The translations under genes were made by a program, and so were the position numbers. Positions 24,344 through 33,853 of a stretch of 64,000 nt of DNA are shown here, one piece after another; the first letter of the stretch is position 1, and each line of letters begins with the position of its first letter. The notes under the pieces were generated by a model. It saw only the letters and a list, made by a program, of their open reading frames with translations. It did no database searches and was not told the DNA's origin. The stretch spans positions 186,001-250,000 of the forward strand of contig NZ_JAAGNX010000003.1 of assembly GCF_010500615.1 (NCBI RefSeq), given 5' to 3'. Origin of the DNA: Oceanipulchritudo coccoides (GTDB lineage: Bacteria > Verrucomicrobiota > Verrucomicrobiia > Opitutales > Oceanipulchritudinaceae).

Positions 24344-26692
24344 ATGGATACCAAGCTCCCAGGGAAAGAATTCCATGAGGTCCTGATATATATCCGCGGA
24401 ACAGTACAGGGCGTGGGCTTCAGGCCATTCATAGCGAGACTGGCCGATCGCTATTCAATTTCCGGCTGGGTCCGCAACGATGGCAGGGGTGTTACCATCG
24501 GTGCCCGCCAAACCAAGGAGAACATACGCTTATTCACAGACGCCCTCCTGACTGAATTGCCGGGTCCGGCCAGGATAGATGACTGGCGTGTTGAAAATCC
24601 TGATACAGGATCAATTGACCCCACCAACGCGGAATTCAAAATCCTTGAAAGCCCCTTGTCCGGGGAAAGTCCGATTGTCCCGGTGACTCCGGATCTGGCA
24701 ATCTGTCCTGACTGCCGCAGCGAACTGATGGATCCCGACAATCGGCGGTACCACTACCCATTCATCAACTGCACAAACTGCGGGCCCCGTTATTCCATTG
24801 TCGAATCTCTTCCGTACGACCGGGAGCGAACCACCATGTCTGCTTTCACGATGTGCCCCTCCTGCATGGAGGAATACAGCAATCCACTTGACCGCCGTTT
24901 CCACGCACAGCCCAACGCCTGTCCGGATTGCGGGCCACAACTGTCTTTGGTTGGAATGGATGGGGGCCTGCTTGCCGGGCAGGAAGGAGCTGTGGATCAG
25001 GCATGCGACGCCCTGCGCTTGAAGGCAATTGTCGCGGTCAAGGGCCTCGGTGGATTTCACCTCTTCGCTGATGCCTCCTGCGCGGAAACAATCCAGCTTC
25101 TGCGAAGGCGCAAGCACCGTGATCAAAAGCCGTTTGCCGTCATGTTCCCGGACATTGAAAGCCTCCGCTCACATTGCCATGTCACAACGGCGGAGGAAGC
25201 CTTGCTGAATTCCCCGGCTGCGCCCATTGTCCTGGTGAGGCAGCGGACTGATTCAAAAGTGGCCGTGGAAGTTGCACCGGGTAACCCATGGATTGGGGCA
25301 ATATTACCATACACTCCTTTGCACATCCTTCTGATGAGCAAATTCGCAGGTCCGCTGGTCGCTACTTCGGCAAACCTTTCCGAAGAACCGCTTTGTTCAG
25401 ATAATGCAGAAGCGATCAAGCGTCTTGCGGGAATTGCCGACATGGTTCTACAACACGATCGTCCGATTGCCCGTGCCGTGGACGACTCGGTCCTGCGGAT
25501 CAGTTCCCATGGATCGATAGTTCTACGGCGATCCCGTGGATACGCTCCAACTCCATTACGCTTGCCTGAAAACATCGGTTGCACTGGTGCGCAACTGTCG
25601 GTCGGTGCGCACTTGAAGAACACCATCGCCATCGCGATGGAGAAACAAGTCGTTGTGAGTCCACACATTGGCGATTTGTCGAATAACAAATCCGTAAAGG
25701 CCTTTGAGAGAACAATTGACTTGCTCAGCCGACTTTATGGAGGAACGGCTGACAAAGTGGTCTGTGATCTTCATCCGGATTACATGTCAACCCAGTTTGC
25801 CGAGTCGCTTGGTATTCCGATTGTACGTGTCCAGCATCATCTGGCCCATATTTTTTCCTGTCTTCTGGAGCATGGCGGGGGACCGGAAAAGGTCCTCGGG
25901 GTCGTCTGGGATGGCACAGGATACGGCGAAGACAAAACAATCTGGGGTGGAGAGTTCATAATCGTAGATAAAGGGAATGGCACCGCACGCAGAGTCGCCC
26001 ATTTGAAACCTTTTCCACTTCCAGGCGGCGAAGCAGCTGTTCGCCAGACCGGGCGCAGTGCCGTGGGATTGCTTTATGCCGCCAATTTCCTTGGCGATCA
26101 CCCAATGCGTGAACTTGTTTCAAGGGCCCTTGGAGAAGAAGCATCCAACCTCCCACTTTTGGTCAAGGCACTCGAGAAAAACCTGAATGCTCCAGTTACA
26201 ACAAGCGCAGGACGGCTCTTTGACGCGGCGGCAGCTTTGCTCGGACTCAGCGACAGGAACACGTTCGAAGGACAGGCTGGAATGGCCATGGAATTTGCCG
26301 CTGCAAAGAGCACCTCCAGTCCAAGCCCTCTGCCATGGAGGGTGGATGACTCACATCATCAAGCGGGAGCCCTCGAGGTAGACTGGGCCCCAATGATCCT
26401 GAACCTCTGCACTCAGTTTGTTTCCGGCAACGATCCAAATCAACTTGCCATGGATTTCCACAAGACTCTTGCATCAATGATCCTTGATGTGGCCCAGCGC
26501 ATCGGGGTCGAAAGCGTTGTCTTGAGCGGCGGATGTTTCCAAAACGCCATCTTGAGCGATTTTACAACCGACTTGCTGAAGGATTCAAATTTCAAAGTCC
26601 TTCTCCATCATCAATTGTCACCGAACGACAACTCCATTTCCGCTGGTCAAGCCCTCGCGGCCCTGACCGATATAACCCGGGTCAAAAGTTGA
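24344..26692 (+). CDS. hypF: carbamoyltransferase HypF
   Basis: 782 residues, full length. Acylphosphatase domain at about 12-100 (RGTVQGVGFRPFIARLA); two zinc-finger-like modules at about 122-205 (CPDCRSELMDP, INCTNCGPRYS, CPSCMEEY, CPDCGP); YrdC-like domain at about 215-400 (KGLGGFHLFADA, LVATSANLSEEP); Kae1-like domain at about 410-780 with VQHHLAHIFS and SGGCFQN. Makes carbamoyl-adenylate from carbamoyl phosphate and loads it on HypE for cyanide ligand synthesis. Placed between hypB and hypC. Confidence 0.97.
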   Translation: MDTKLPGKEFHEVLIYIRGTVQGVGFRPFIARLADRYSISGWVRNDGRGVTIGARQTKENIRLFTDALLTELPGPARIDDWRVENPDTGSIDPTNAEFKILESPLSGESPIVPVTPDLAICPDCRSELMDPDNRRYHYPFINCTNCGPRYSIVESLPYDRERTTMSAFTMCPSCMEEYSNPLDRRFHAQPNACPDCGPQLSLVGMDGGLLAGQEGAVDQACDALRLKAIVAVKGLGGFHLFADASCAETIQLLRRRKHRDQKPFAVMFPDIESLRSHCHVTTAEEALLNSPAAPIVLVRQRTDSKVAVEVAPGNPWIGAILPYTPLHILLMSKFAGPLVATSANLSEEPLCSDNAEAIKRLAGIADMVLQHDRPIARAVDDSVLRISSHGSIVLRRSRGYAPTPLRLPENIGCTGAQLSVGAHLKNTIAIAMEKQVVVSPHIGDLSNNKSVKAFERTIDLLSRLYGGTADKVVCDLHPDYMSTQFAESLGIPIVRVQHHLAHIFSCLLEHGGGPEKVLGVVWDGTGYGEDKTIWGGEFIIVDKGNGTARRVAHLKPFPLPGGEAAVRQTGRSAVGLLYAANFLGDHPMRELVSRALGEEASNLPLLVKALEKNLNAPVTTSAGRLFDAAAALLGLSDRNTFEGQAGMAMEFAAAKSTSSPSPLPWRVDDSHHQAGALEVDWAPMILNLCTQFVSGNDPNQLAMDFHKTLASMILDVAQRIGVESVVLSGGCFQNAILSDFTTDLLKDSNFKVLLHHQLSPNDNSISAGQALAALTDITRVKS

Positions 26693-26761
26693 TAATTGCC
26701 ATCCCTCATTGAATCACATAAGTAACTCATCACCTTATTTAACCCCTATCCCCCTCCCCCC

Positions 26762-27031
26762 ATGTGCCTTGCTGTTCCAGGAAAAATCGTAGAAGTCATC
26801 GGTGACGATCCAATCTTCCGCTCAGGAAGAGTCAGTTTTGGCGGTATTATCAAGCAGGTCAGTCTCGCTTGCGTCCCGGATGCCGTGGTTGATGATTATG
26901 TACTGGTGCACGTGGGGATGGCGCTCTCCAAAGTAGATGAAGAAGAAGCCAAGGAGGTCTTTTCCTACCTTGACCAGATGGGGGAGCTGGAAGAGTTGAA
27001 CCCCGAGGAGATGGATAATCCGGGCTCATGA
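26762..27031 (+). CDS. hypC: hydrogenase assembly chaperone HypC
   Basis: 89 residues. N-terminal MCLAVPGKI with the essential Cys2; [14 protein letters not shown] and [21 protein letters not shown] are typical. The acidic C-terminal tail ([13 protein letters not shown]) is common. Carries the Fe(CN)2CO unit with HypD to the large subunit. The stop overlaps the hypD start as ATGA. Confidence 0.96.
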   Translation: MCLAVPGKIVEVIGDDPIFRSGRVSFGGIIKQVSLACVPDAVVDDYVLVHVGMALSKVDEEEAKEVFSYLDQMGELEELNPEEMDNPGS

Positions 27032-28128
27032 AATTCGTCGACGAGTACAGGGATGCAGGGGCCGTCAAAAAGCTCGCTGAAGCCATCCACAAGTCCACGC
27101 ACAATCCCTGGACAATCATGGAAATCTGCGGAGGTCAGACGCACAGCATTGTCAAATTCGGGATTGATCAACTTCTGCCGGAACAAATCCGGCTGGTCCA
27201 CGGTCCCGGTTGCCCGGTTTGTGTGACCCCGGTCGCCCTGATTGATGCGGCCATTCATCTTGCCCGGCAGTCAGGCACAAGCCTCTTTTCATTTGGAGAT
27301 ATGCTAAGAGTTCCCGGGAGCGATGTTGATTTGCTTACGGTAAAGGCCGAGGGAGCCGATGTGCGCCTCGTGTACTCGCCTTTGGATGCTGTCGCTTTTG
27401 CGGCCCAGAACCCCGACCGGGAAGTCGTTTTCTTCGCGGTTGGATTTGAAACAACCGCACCAGCCAATGCCATGGCAGCCTTGCAGGCAAAGAACCTTGG
27501 CCTTGAGAACTTTTCCCTCCTCGTATCACACGTGACAGTTCCCCCGGCAATTGAAGCCATTCTATCATCCCCTGATAACGAAGTTCAGGGCTTTCTTGCT
27601 GCCGGGCATGTTTGCACAGTCATGGGAACAACCGAATACCCGGACCTGGCCTCCAAGTTCGAGGTGCCAATTGTCGTAACGGGTTTTGAACCAGTTGATA
27701 TTCTAAAGGGAATCCTTCGCTGCGTCCAGTTGTTGGAAGCAGGAGAATATGTAGTGGATAATGCATACAAACGTGCTGTACAGGAGGCGGGTAATGCCAA
27801 GGCGCTGCAACTCATGCGGGAAGTCTTTAAACCAGTTGACCGGGATTGGCGGGGAATTGGAACCATTCCGAAGAGCGGATTGGCCCTGCGAGAGGAAATG
27901 GCACAATTCGATGCCGCGAAGCGTTTTATCCTCCCGGAAAACCCGGTAAAGGAATCCCCGGAGTGTATCAGTGGACTCATCATGCGGGGCGCAAAAAAAC
28001 CGCATGAGTGCCCCGCCTTCGGCAAGAATTGCACCCCGGACCGGCCCCTCGGCGCCCCAATGGTATCAAACGAAGGAGCCTGCGCCGCCTATTATCGTTA
28101 TCGTCTGCGTGAAAGCGTGAGCCAGTAG
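27028..28128 (+). CDS. hypD: hydrogenase Fe-cofactor assembly protein HypD
   Basis: 366 residues. Cys motifs [17 protein letters not shown] and the C-terminal iron-sulphur region with [16 protein letters not shown] and [16 protein letters not shown] (about 141-147) is also conserved. Contains one [4Fe-4S] cluster and, with HypC, HypE and HypF, builds the Fe(CN)2CO group. It is the last plus-strand gene and converges on hypE with only one base between the stops. Confidence 0.97.
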   Translation: MKFVDEYRDAGAVKKLAEAIHKSTHNPWTIMEICGGQTHSIVKFGIDQLLPEQIRLVHGPGCPVCVTPVALIDAAIHLARQSGTSLFSFGDMLRVPGSDVDLLTVKAEGADVRLVYSPLDAVAFAAQNPDREVVFFAVGFETTAPANAMAALQAKNLGLENFSLLVSHVTVPPAIEAILSSPDNEVQGFLAAGHVCTVMGTTEYPDLASKFEVPIVVTGFEPVDILKGILRCVQLLEAGEYVVDNAYKRAVQEAGNAKALQLMREVFKPVDRDWRGIGTIPKSGLALREEMAQFDAAKRFILPENPVKESPECISGLIMRGAKKPHECPAFGKNCTPDRPLGAPMVSNEGACAAYYRYRLRESVSQ

Positions 28129-28129
28129 A

Positions 28130-29203
28130 TCAGCAAATCCGCGGCAACTGCTCACCACTGGGACGATCAAGAATCCGTTCGACCCCAATCAGGCTTTTCA
28201 AGAGAACCGTCCCGCGGTCGTTGGGACCAACTGTCCCAATGATTGAGGCACTGTTTCCACCGGGCGCGTGGGCCTTCAGGATTGCCAGGGCTTTCTCGGC
28301 TTCGGCCCCCGGAAGGATGACCGCAAATCGTCCTTCATTGGCGACGTGCAAAGCATCGAGTCCCAGCAGTTCACACGCGCCAAGAACTGCCTCATCCACG
28401 CTGATCGATGCTTCGTCCAGAAGAAACTCATGGCCGGATGCAGTGGAAATTTCGTGCATGGCAGCGGCCAGGCCTCCACGGGTCAAATCCCGCAGGCAAT
28501 GCAGGTCTAATTGTGCCTCAATGAGGGCCTCGACCGCCGGCCACAAGTGGGCGGAATCACTCTCGATGGTCGTTTCAAACTCAAGCCCTTCCCGATGGGC
28601 CATAATGGCCATGCCGTGACGGCCGATATCACCACTTAATAGAATGGCATCGCCTTCACGAACTGTGGCTGGACCAATCGGTTTTGAAGCTTGCATCTCA
28701 CCAATCCCGGCGGTGTTGATATAAATCGAATCCCCTTTGCCCCGCTCGACAACCTTGGTGTCGCCCGTGACAATCTGGATTCCCACTTCATCTGCAGCGT
28801 GCCGCATCGAAGCGACAATCTCCCTGAGCTGAGCGATGGGAAGACCTTCCTCCAGAATGAACCCGGCACTCATCCAACGCGGCTTCGCCCCGCACATGGC
28901 AAGGTCGTTGGCAGTCCCGTGAATAGCCAGACTCCCGATATTGCCTCCGGGAAACTCAATCGGGCGCACAACATGGGAATCTGTCGAAAAAGCAAGGGAT
29001 CCGGACGGCGAGGCAATCACTGCCCCATCGTGGGCGGCCTTCAGTGCAGGATTGGAAAACGCCGGAATAAAGAGCGTATCAATCAATTGCTGGCTCAGAC
29101 GCCCTCCCCCGCCGTGTCCGATTTGGATCTCCTTGGGAGATCCCAGAGGAAGCGGACACTCAAAGGAGGTGACATTTCTGGGAGTGGATTCCTCGTTCGG
29201 CAT
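28130..29203 (-). CDS. hypE: carbamoyl dehydratase HypE
   Basis: 357 residues of the PurM/ThiL fold. GHGGGGRLSQQLI near the start, AHDGAVIA, FSTDSHVV, GTANDLAMCGAKPRW, GDTKVV, LSGDIGRHG, LRDLTRGGLA and the strict C-terminus PRIC, whose Cys receives the carbamoyl group and is dehydrated to thiocyanate. It is on the opposite strand from hypABFCD, so it must have its own promoter in 29204-29260 or be read from further upstream. An AGGAGGT-like run near 29164-29170 is inside the gene and irrelevant. Confidence 0.97.
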   Translation of the reverse strand: MPNEESTPRNVTSFECPLPLGSPKEIQIGHGGGGRLSQQLIDTLFIPAFSNPALKAAHDGAVIASPSGSLAFSTDSHVVRPIEFPGGNIGSLAIHGTANDLAMCGAKPRWMSAGFILEEGLPIAQLREIVASMRHAADEVGIQIVTGDTKVVERGKGDSIYINTAGIGEMQASKPIGPATVREGDAILLSGDIGRHGMAIMAHREGLEFETTIESDSAHLWPAVEALIEAQLDLHCLRDLTRGGLAAAMHEISTASGHEFLLDEASISVDEAVLGACELLGLDALHVANEGRFAVILPGAEAEKALAILKAHAPGGNSASIIGTVGPNDRGTVLLKSLIGVERILDRPSGEQLPRIC

Positions 29204-29261
29204 GCGACACTATATAAAAGGGTTCAGGCCGGCCTAATCGAGCAAAAAGCCTTCCTTCTGA

Positions 29262-29356
29262 ACCGGCGCTGAAGCGCCGACTCAAGGTGCCGCTGGAGCG
29301 CCGACTCATGGTGCTGCAAGGGCGTCGACTCATTGTCCCGCTGGGGCGTTGACTCA
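29262..29356. repeat. 24-bp tandem repeats beginning with a half REP
   Basis: ACCGGCGCTGAAGCGCCGAC (29262-29281) is identical to the right half of the 54-bp REP near the RAYT gene. After it GACTCA recurs exactly every 24 bases (29279, 29303, 29327, 29351) with decaying copies of the GCGCC part between. It lies between hypE and the end of cfa. On the minus strand it keeps a spurious 109-codon frame open. Confidence 0.75.
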
Positions 29357-29359
29357 TTG

Positions 29360-30493
29360 TTATGTCAGGGCGCTGAATGCCGGACGTTTGTATCCGGCGG
29401 TTAGCCCCTTTGGCGAGAGCACCCACTGCCACAATTGCACATGGCGTGCACGGAAGGCGCCAGCACAGGAGAGCAGGTAATAGCGCCACATGCGATAAAA
29501 GCGGTCATCGTACATGTGGGACCCCCGCCGGATTTCCGGCCAGGCCTTGCGGAATCTGGCCTCCCATTCCATGAGGGTCCGGTCGTAGTTCACCCCGAAA
29601 TTGTGCAAATCCTCCATGACAAACTTTTCCTCAATACTTCGGCCGATTTGGGCAATCGAAGGAATATGTCCGTTAGGAAAGATATGACGGGTGAGCCATG
29701 TATAGGAGTTCCCATAGCTCTGATTGGATCCAATTGTGTGCAGAAGAAATAGTCCCTCTGGATCAAGGTTGCGCCGGGCCACATCCATGAAAGTCCGGTA
29801 GTTCTTTGGACCGACATGCTCGAACATGCCGATCGAGACAATCCTGTCGAAGCACCCGATGAGGGAACGATAATCCTCAAGGCGAATCTCCACTGGAAGA
29901 TCCGCACAAGCCTCGCGGGCAACAGCTACTTGCTGGCGCGAAACCGTCACCCCAACCACTTCAGCCTGGTAATTTTCCGCCGCGTATTTGCAGAAACTTC
30001 CCCATCCGCATCCAATATCGAGGACTTTCATTCCCGGTTGAAGTTGGATCTTGCGGCAAATCAACTCCAGCTTGTCACGCTGGGCATCCTCAAGGGTAGC
30101 CGCACCACCGTCCCAGTATCCGCATGAGTACACCATGCTCTCCCCGAGCATTCTCCGATAGAGCCCGTTCCCGATATCGTAGTGGCGCTCGCCAACTTGA
30201 AAGGCGCGTGAAAGGCGCTGCAAATTGAAGATTTGGCAGACCAGGCTACCCCAGAGTTGATGGAGAAAATGTCCCCGCGCCACAGTGCGACTGTGCCTCA
30301 AAAGCCGGTTGACCAGCTCGTCAACTGCCTTTGATGTCCACCAGCCATCCACATAAGCATCACCAAACCCAATCCCCCTGGTCAGCGCCACGCGTCGCCA
30401 GAAGCGCTCATCGAGCACCTGTATATCCCACGGCTGGTCCCCGTTAACCTCGATTCCAGCACCGTTGAGCACATCCAAAAGTTGCTGCTTCAC
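29360..30493 (-). CDS. cfa: cyclopropane-fatty-acyl-phospholipid synthase
   Basis: 377 residues, starting with GTG at 30493. Adds a methylene from S-adenosylmethionine across double bonds of membrane phospholipid chains. An N-terminal domain for lipid recognition (about 1-95), then the SAM-binding methyltransferase: ERHYDIGNGLYRRML, MVYSCGYW, VLDIGCGWGSFCKYAAENY (about 155-173), VSIGMFEHVG and HTIGSN with the bicarbonate-binding region. It lies 54 bases downstream of the sugar permease on the same strand and may be read through from it. A neighbour of the SAM-cycle only in function, not in position. Confidence 0.95.
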   Translation of the reverse strand: MKQQLLDVLNGAGIEVNGDQPWDIQVLDERFWRRVALTRGIGFGDAYVDGWWTSKAVDELVNRLLRHSRTVARGHFLHQLWGSLVCQIFNLQRLSRAFQVGERHYDIGNGLYRRMLGESMVYSCGYWDGGAATLEDAQRDKLELICRKIQLQPGMKVLDIGCGWGSFCKYAAENYQAEVVGVTVSRQQVAVAREACADLPVEIRLEDYRSLIGCFDRIVSIGMFEHVGPKNYRTFMDVARRNLDPEGLFLLHTIGSNQSYGNSYTWLTRHIFPNGHIPSIAQIGRSIEEKFVMEDLHNFGVNYDRTLMEWEARFRKAWPEIRRGSHMYDDRFYRMWRYYLLSCAGAFRARHVQLWQWVLSPKGLTAGYKRPAFSALT

Positions 30494-30547
30494 AACATGA
30501 CTTGTATAGCGAAATTTTCGCCGTATGTAAAGTCCCGCCTCAGAAAC

Positions 30548-31435
30548 TCACCCCTTCACTGCACCGCCGGTCAAACCGGTTATAAATTCCTTTTGCAGCA
30601 GGAGAAAGATCACCATCACCGGGGCAATGGAAACGATTGTACCGGCCGAAATCATGCCGTAATCCGTGCTGTAGATACCCCGTAGTTGGGCGATCGCTAC
30701 AGACAATGGAAATTTCGACTCATCCTGCAGGATGACTTGGGGACCGATGAAGTTGTTCCATGTTCCAAGAAAAGTGATCAGTAGAAAGGCACCGATCATT
30801 GGACGAACAATGGGAATGACAATTGAGAAAAAGATGCGGAACTCTCCGCACCCATCAATTCGGGCTGCTTCCAGCATGTCTATTGGAACTGCGTTCAGCA
30901 TGGCCTGACGAAAGAGGAATATCCCAAATGCGGGACCCATGGCGGGAAGGATCAGGCCGGTATAGGTGTTGAGCAGGTCCAAATGATAAAGGAGGTCATA
31001 AATTGGGGCGATCAACAGTGGACCGGGAATAATGATCGCGGCAAGAACCAGTGCGGTAATTAGCCATCTTCCCTTAAAGCGGAACTTGGCCAAGGCATAT
31101 CCACCGAGGGCCGCAACAAAAGTCGCCAGTGCACTTGTCACTGAGGCGAGGAATATTGAATTCATGACGTAGTTGCCAAATTCCAATTCGCTGAAAAGTT
31201 TCCAGTAGTGGGCAAGGGTTAACCGGTCCCATGCCACGCCGAAGAGGCCTTCTCCAAGAGGAAGAAACAAGTGCCCGAAAAAATCCTCATTGGTCTTGAA
31301 CGAACCAACAAGCAACCAGGTGATTGGAATCAGCGTGAGGATTCCAAAGGTAATCAATGCCCCGTAGGTCAGAATTAAGCCGAATCGGCGGAAGTCTGAA
31401 GACTTGATCGCGGGGTTGGTGGCCAATCTGTCCAT
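30548..31435 (-). CDS. sugar ABC transporter permease (MalG/CUT1 type)
   Basis: 295 residues, six predicted transmembrane helices. The cytoplasmic EAA loop is MLEAARIDGCGEFRIFFSIV (about 190-209), which contacts the ATPase. The long first periplasmic loop and the C-terminal ELITG-like end fit carbohydrate-uptake class 1 permeases. Third gene of an SBP-permease-permease operon, one base from the preceding gene. The ATPase is missing, as is common where one shared MsiK/MalK-type ATPase serves many transporters. Confidence 0.9.
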   Translation of the reverse strand: MDRLATNPAIKSSDFRRFGLILTYGALITFGILTLIPITWLLVGSFKTNEDFFGHLFLPLGEGLFGVAWDRLTLAHYWKLFSELEFGNYVMNSIFLASVTSALATFVAALGGYALAKFRFKGRWLITALVLAAIIIPGPLLIAPIYDLLYHLDLLNTYTGLILPAMGPAFGIFLFRQAMLNAVPIDMLEAARIDGCGEFRIFFSIVIPIVRPMIGAFLLITFLGTWNNFIGPQVILQDESKFPLSVAIAQLRGIYSTDYGMISAGTIVSIAPVMVIFLLLQKEFITGLTGGAVKG

Positions 31436-31436
31436 C

Positions 31437-32321
31437 TTATATTCCCTCCGTTCGACTTAAACGTCTTTGGATGATCGCCAGTCCGATGAGGATGATGGCC
31501 AATATCCAGCCAATGGCGCTGGCGTAGCCCAGATCGCCCGTCTCAAAACCAGTCTGGTAGAGATACATGACGATGGTTAACCCTTTGTTCTCCACACCAG
31601 CCGAATTATTGAGCAGCAGGTAAGGCAACTCGAACAATTGAAAACTTCCAATAATTGACAGCAAGACAACAAACCCCGCAACCGGCCTGATAGCGGGCAG
31701 AGTGACATGTATGAAGCGATCCCATGGCCCTGCCCCGTCAATCTTGGAGGCCTCCTCAAGGTCCTTGTCGACATTCTGCAAGGCGGCCAGGAAATAAATC
31801 ATATTGAAGCCAGTCCACATCCACAGGGAAGCCAGTATCAAGGAAACCATTACATATTCCTGTAACCATGGAAAATCCAGGTTAAACCCTATCAGCCGAT
31901 TCAGAACAATATTCAGAAGCCCAGTCCGCTTGCCGAAAATGATGCCAAACATGACTCCGACAAAGACCGCCCCGACAAGCGAGGGAGAGAAGAAGATCAA
32001 CCGGAAAAATGCCCGGCCCCGGATATCAGGCCGGTTTAGAAAGAGGGCCAATCCGAGGGACAGGGGCATCTGCACAAGCACCGAGGCCCCCGAAAAGATG
32101 GCCGTGTTCATAAGTGCCTTAAAAAAGAGCGGATCCTGCAGAAGCTGGCTGAAATTATGAAAGTAGACAAAGGTCTTGTGCTGGGGCCCGAAGGTTTGCT
32201 CCAACGATAAAATAACCGATTGAAGAAGGGGATAGACCAGAAAGACCGCGAAAACGACAAGGAATGGAGCTAAAAAGGCAAAAGGCGTCCAAAGGGGGTA
32301 TGGGCTGAAAGGACGTTTCAT
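31437..32321 (-). CDS. sugar ABC transporter permease (MalF/CUT1 type)
   Basis: 294 residues, six helices. The first helix (PFAFLAPFLVVFAVFLVYPL) and EAA loop LEEASKIDGAGPWDRFIHVT (about 189-208) identify the MalF-like partner. Separated by one base from both the binding-protein gene and the second permease, so the three are translated from one message. Confidence 0.92.
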   Translation of the reverse strand: MKRPFSPYPLWTPFAFLAPFLVVFAVFLVYPLLQSVILSLEQTFGPQHKTFVYFHNFSQLLQDPLFFKALMNTAIFSGASVLVQMPLSLGLALFLNRPDIRGRAFFRLIFFSPSLVGAVFVGVMFGIIFGKRTGLLNIVLNRLIGFNLDFPWLQEYVMVSLILASLWMWTGFNMIYFLAALQNVDKDLEEASKIDGAGPWDRFIHVTLPAIRPVAGFVVLLSIIGSFQLFELPYLLLNNSAGVENKGLTIVMYLYQTGFETGDLGYASAIGWILAIILIGLAIIQRRLSRTEGI

Positions 32322-32322
32322 C

Positions 32323-33720
32323 TCATTCAGCTCCTTCCACCGAGGTTAGAAAGACACTCCTGTTCATCTGGAGCTCAACATTCTGCTGGGCGGTACGAAG
32401 CAACTCAGTTGCCTCTTCCATCAATTGTTCAGGATCATCGATCTGTCTTTCGTTCGCGTACCGGATCAGGATTGACAGTGCATTTCCCACCTCACGTAAG
32501 ACAAGCGGTTGAAACGGGGATGAACTCCTTACTGGGACGTTCTCTGCCTGGTCGATAAAAAGGCGCCCCTTGCGCTGATTGGAGTAATAGGCGTTGGGTT
32601 CCTCAAAGACTGGATCATCCCACAACTCCTTGACCGGTGTGAGCACCCCCACCTTTCGCCAGACTTGGACGGCCAGCTCCCTCGACAAGTACAGCCGCTT
32701 GGCAAATTCCCAGTTCTTGTCAAAATTCCCAGCTGACTTCGGAAAACCGAGCATGGTTCCTCCCCAACAGGAAGTTCGCCTCCCTCCGGGTTTCCATGCC
32801 GGCAAGGGCATCAGCTTGAGCTTCCCGGCGAGTGAAGGAATATATTGCTCCATCTGGATGGAACGCCAATCGGGAACAATCCATGAAAGGACAAACCCCT
32901 CCGAGCGTAAACGATTACCGGCGCCAGTGTATAAATCACAATCACCCGTCAATTTGTTGGGGCTGGATGCCCAATTGCCCAGCTTTGCCAGGACTCCGAT
33001 ATTGGCCAGGTTGTCGAGGATTGGCCGCCCGTTCTCGTCAAAAAAACCGGGCCCGGCCTGTAGCATTAAAGCAGTTATGACGCTCCCCTCAGTCTCCTGC
33101 AACTCAAAGGGATACTGATCCATCGAGCCATCTCCGTCAAAATCCTTTGCCAAGATCGCGGTGGCCTCGAAGAACTTGTCCCAGGTATCCAGCTCATTCA
33201 CATCAATACCGGCCTCCTCGAAGATATCGGCCCGGTAACAGAGCAATATGGGATGTACATCAGCCGGAAGGCCAAAAATCTTTCCCCGGTTGGTAAAGGG
33301 TGAAAAGGAGGGGCGGTTAATGCGCTCGAGCAGACCGTCCTTGCGAAGACGCTCCGTCAAGTCGACAAAGCCCACCGCTTCGAGGGGACCTCTCCATGTT
33401 GCTGATGACATCGTCCGCTCAACCTCGACAATATCCGCCAGTGGAGTACCGGAGAAAAAACCGGATTGCAGACGGCGTTGAAGAGCTGAAAATTCGACCA
33501 ACTCAACCCGCATGTCGTCCTCTCCTTCCAAACCCATACCAGCGATTATCTCCTGATAGATTTCGGGCCTCTCTCGGACAAAGGTCCACATGACTCGTCC
33601 TTCAGTATCCTTTTGTGGACGGAAAAGAACATAAACTGATGAAACACCGGCAAGGACAAGAATCACCAGAAGGCCAATTGGGATCTGTTCACGAAGTCGT
33701 TCCAGAAGTAGCCGGGGCAT
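32323..33720 (-). CDS. sugar ABC transporter substrate-binding protein
   Basis: 465 residues. The N-terminus is a single membrane helix (IPIGLLVILVLAGVSSVYVL) without a clear lipobox or cleavage site, so it may stay anchored. The remainder is a two-lobe extracellular solute-binding fold (cluster 1), with GKIFGLPADVHPILLCYRADIFEEAG, DTWDKFFEATAIL and a late SSSPFQPLVL. Ligand is probably an oligosaccharide, by family. First gene of the operon, divergent from plsC. Confidence 0.88.
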   Translation of the reverse strand: MPRLLLERLREQIPIGLLVILVLAGVSSVYVLFRPQKDTEGRVMWTFVRERPEIYQEIIAGMGLEGEDDMRVELVEFSALQRRLQSGFFSGTPLADIVEVERTMSSATWRGPLEAVGFVDLTERLRKDGLLERINRPSFSPFTNRGKIFGLPADVHPILLCYRADIFEEAGIDVNELDTWDKFFEATAILAKDFDGDGSMDQYPFELQETEGSVITALMLQAGPGFFDENGRPILDNLANIGVLAKLGNWASSPNKLTGDCDLYTGAGNRLRSEGFVLSWIVPDWRSIQMEQYIPSLAGKLKLMPLPAWKPGGRRTSCWGGTMLGFPKSAGNFDKNWEFAKRLYLSRELAVQVWRKVGVLTPVKELWDDPVFEEPNAYYSNQRKGRLFIDQAENVPVRSSSPFQPLVLREVGNALSILIRYANERQIDDPEQLMEEATELLRTAQQNVELQMNRSVFLTSVEGAE

Positions 33721-33853
33721 ACACTATGAAAATTTATTGGGCCGCCATGGGTCAATTACAAAGGAAACCCTTGCATCTTCAGCAGAGGAATATCCCTTTT
33801 CTGCTCGCATTATTTGTCTTCCTAATGGGACAGCTTTGTGACAATTTATTACA

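Noticed and set aside
29160-29489. Minus-strand ORF of 109 codons with Met-Ser-Arg-Arg repeats
   Set aside because: It overlaps the ends of cfa and hypE and is opened by the 24-bp DNA repeats.
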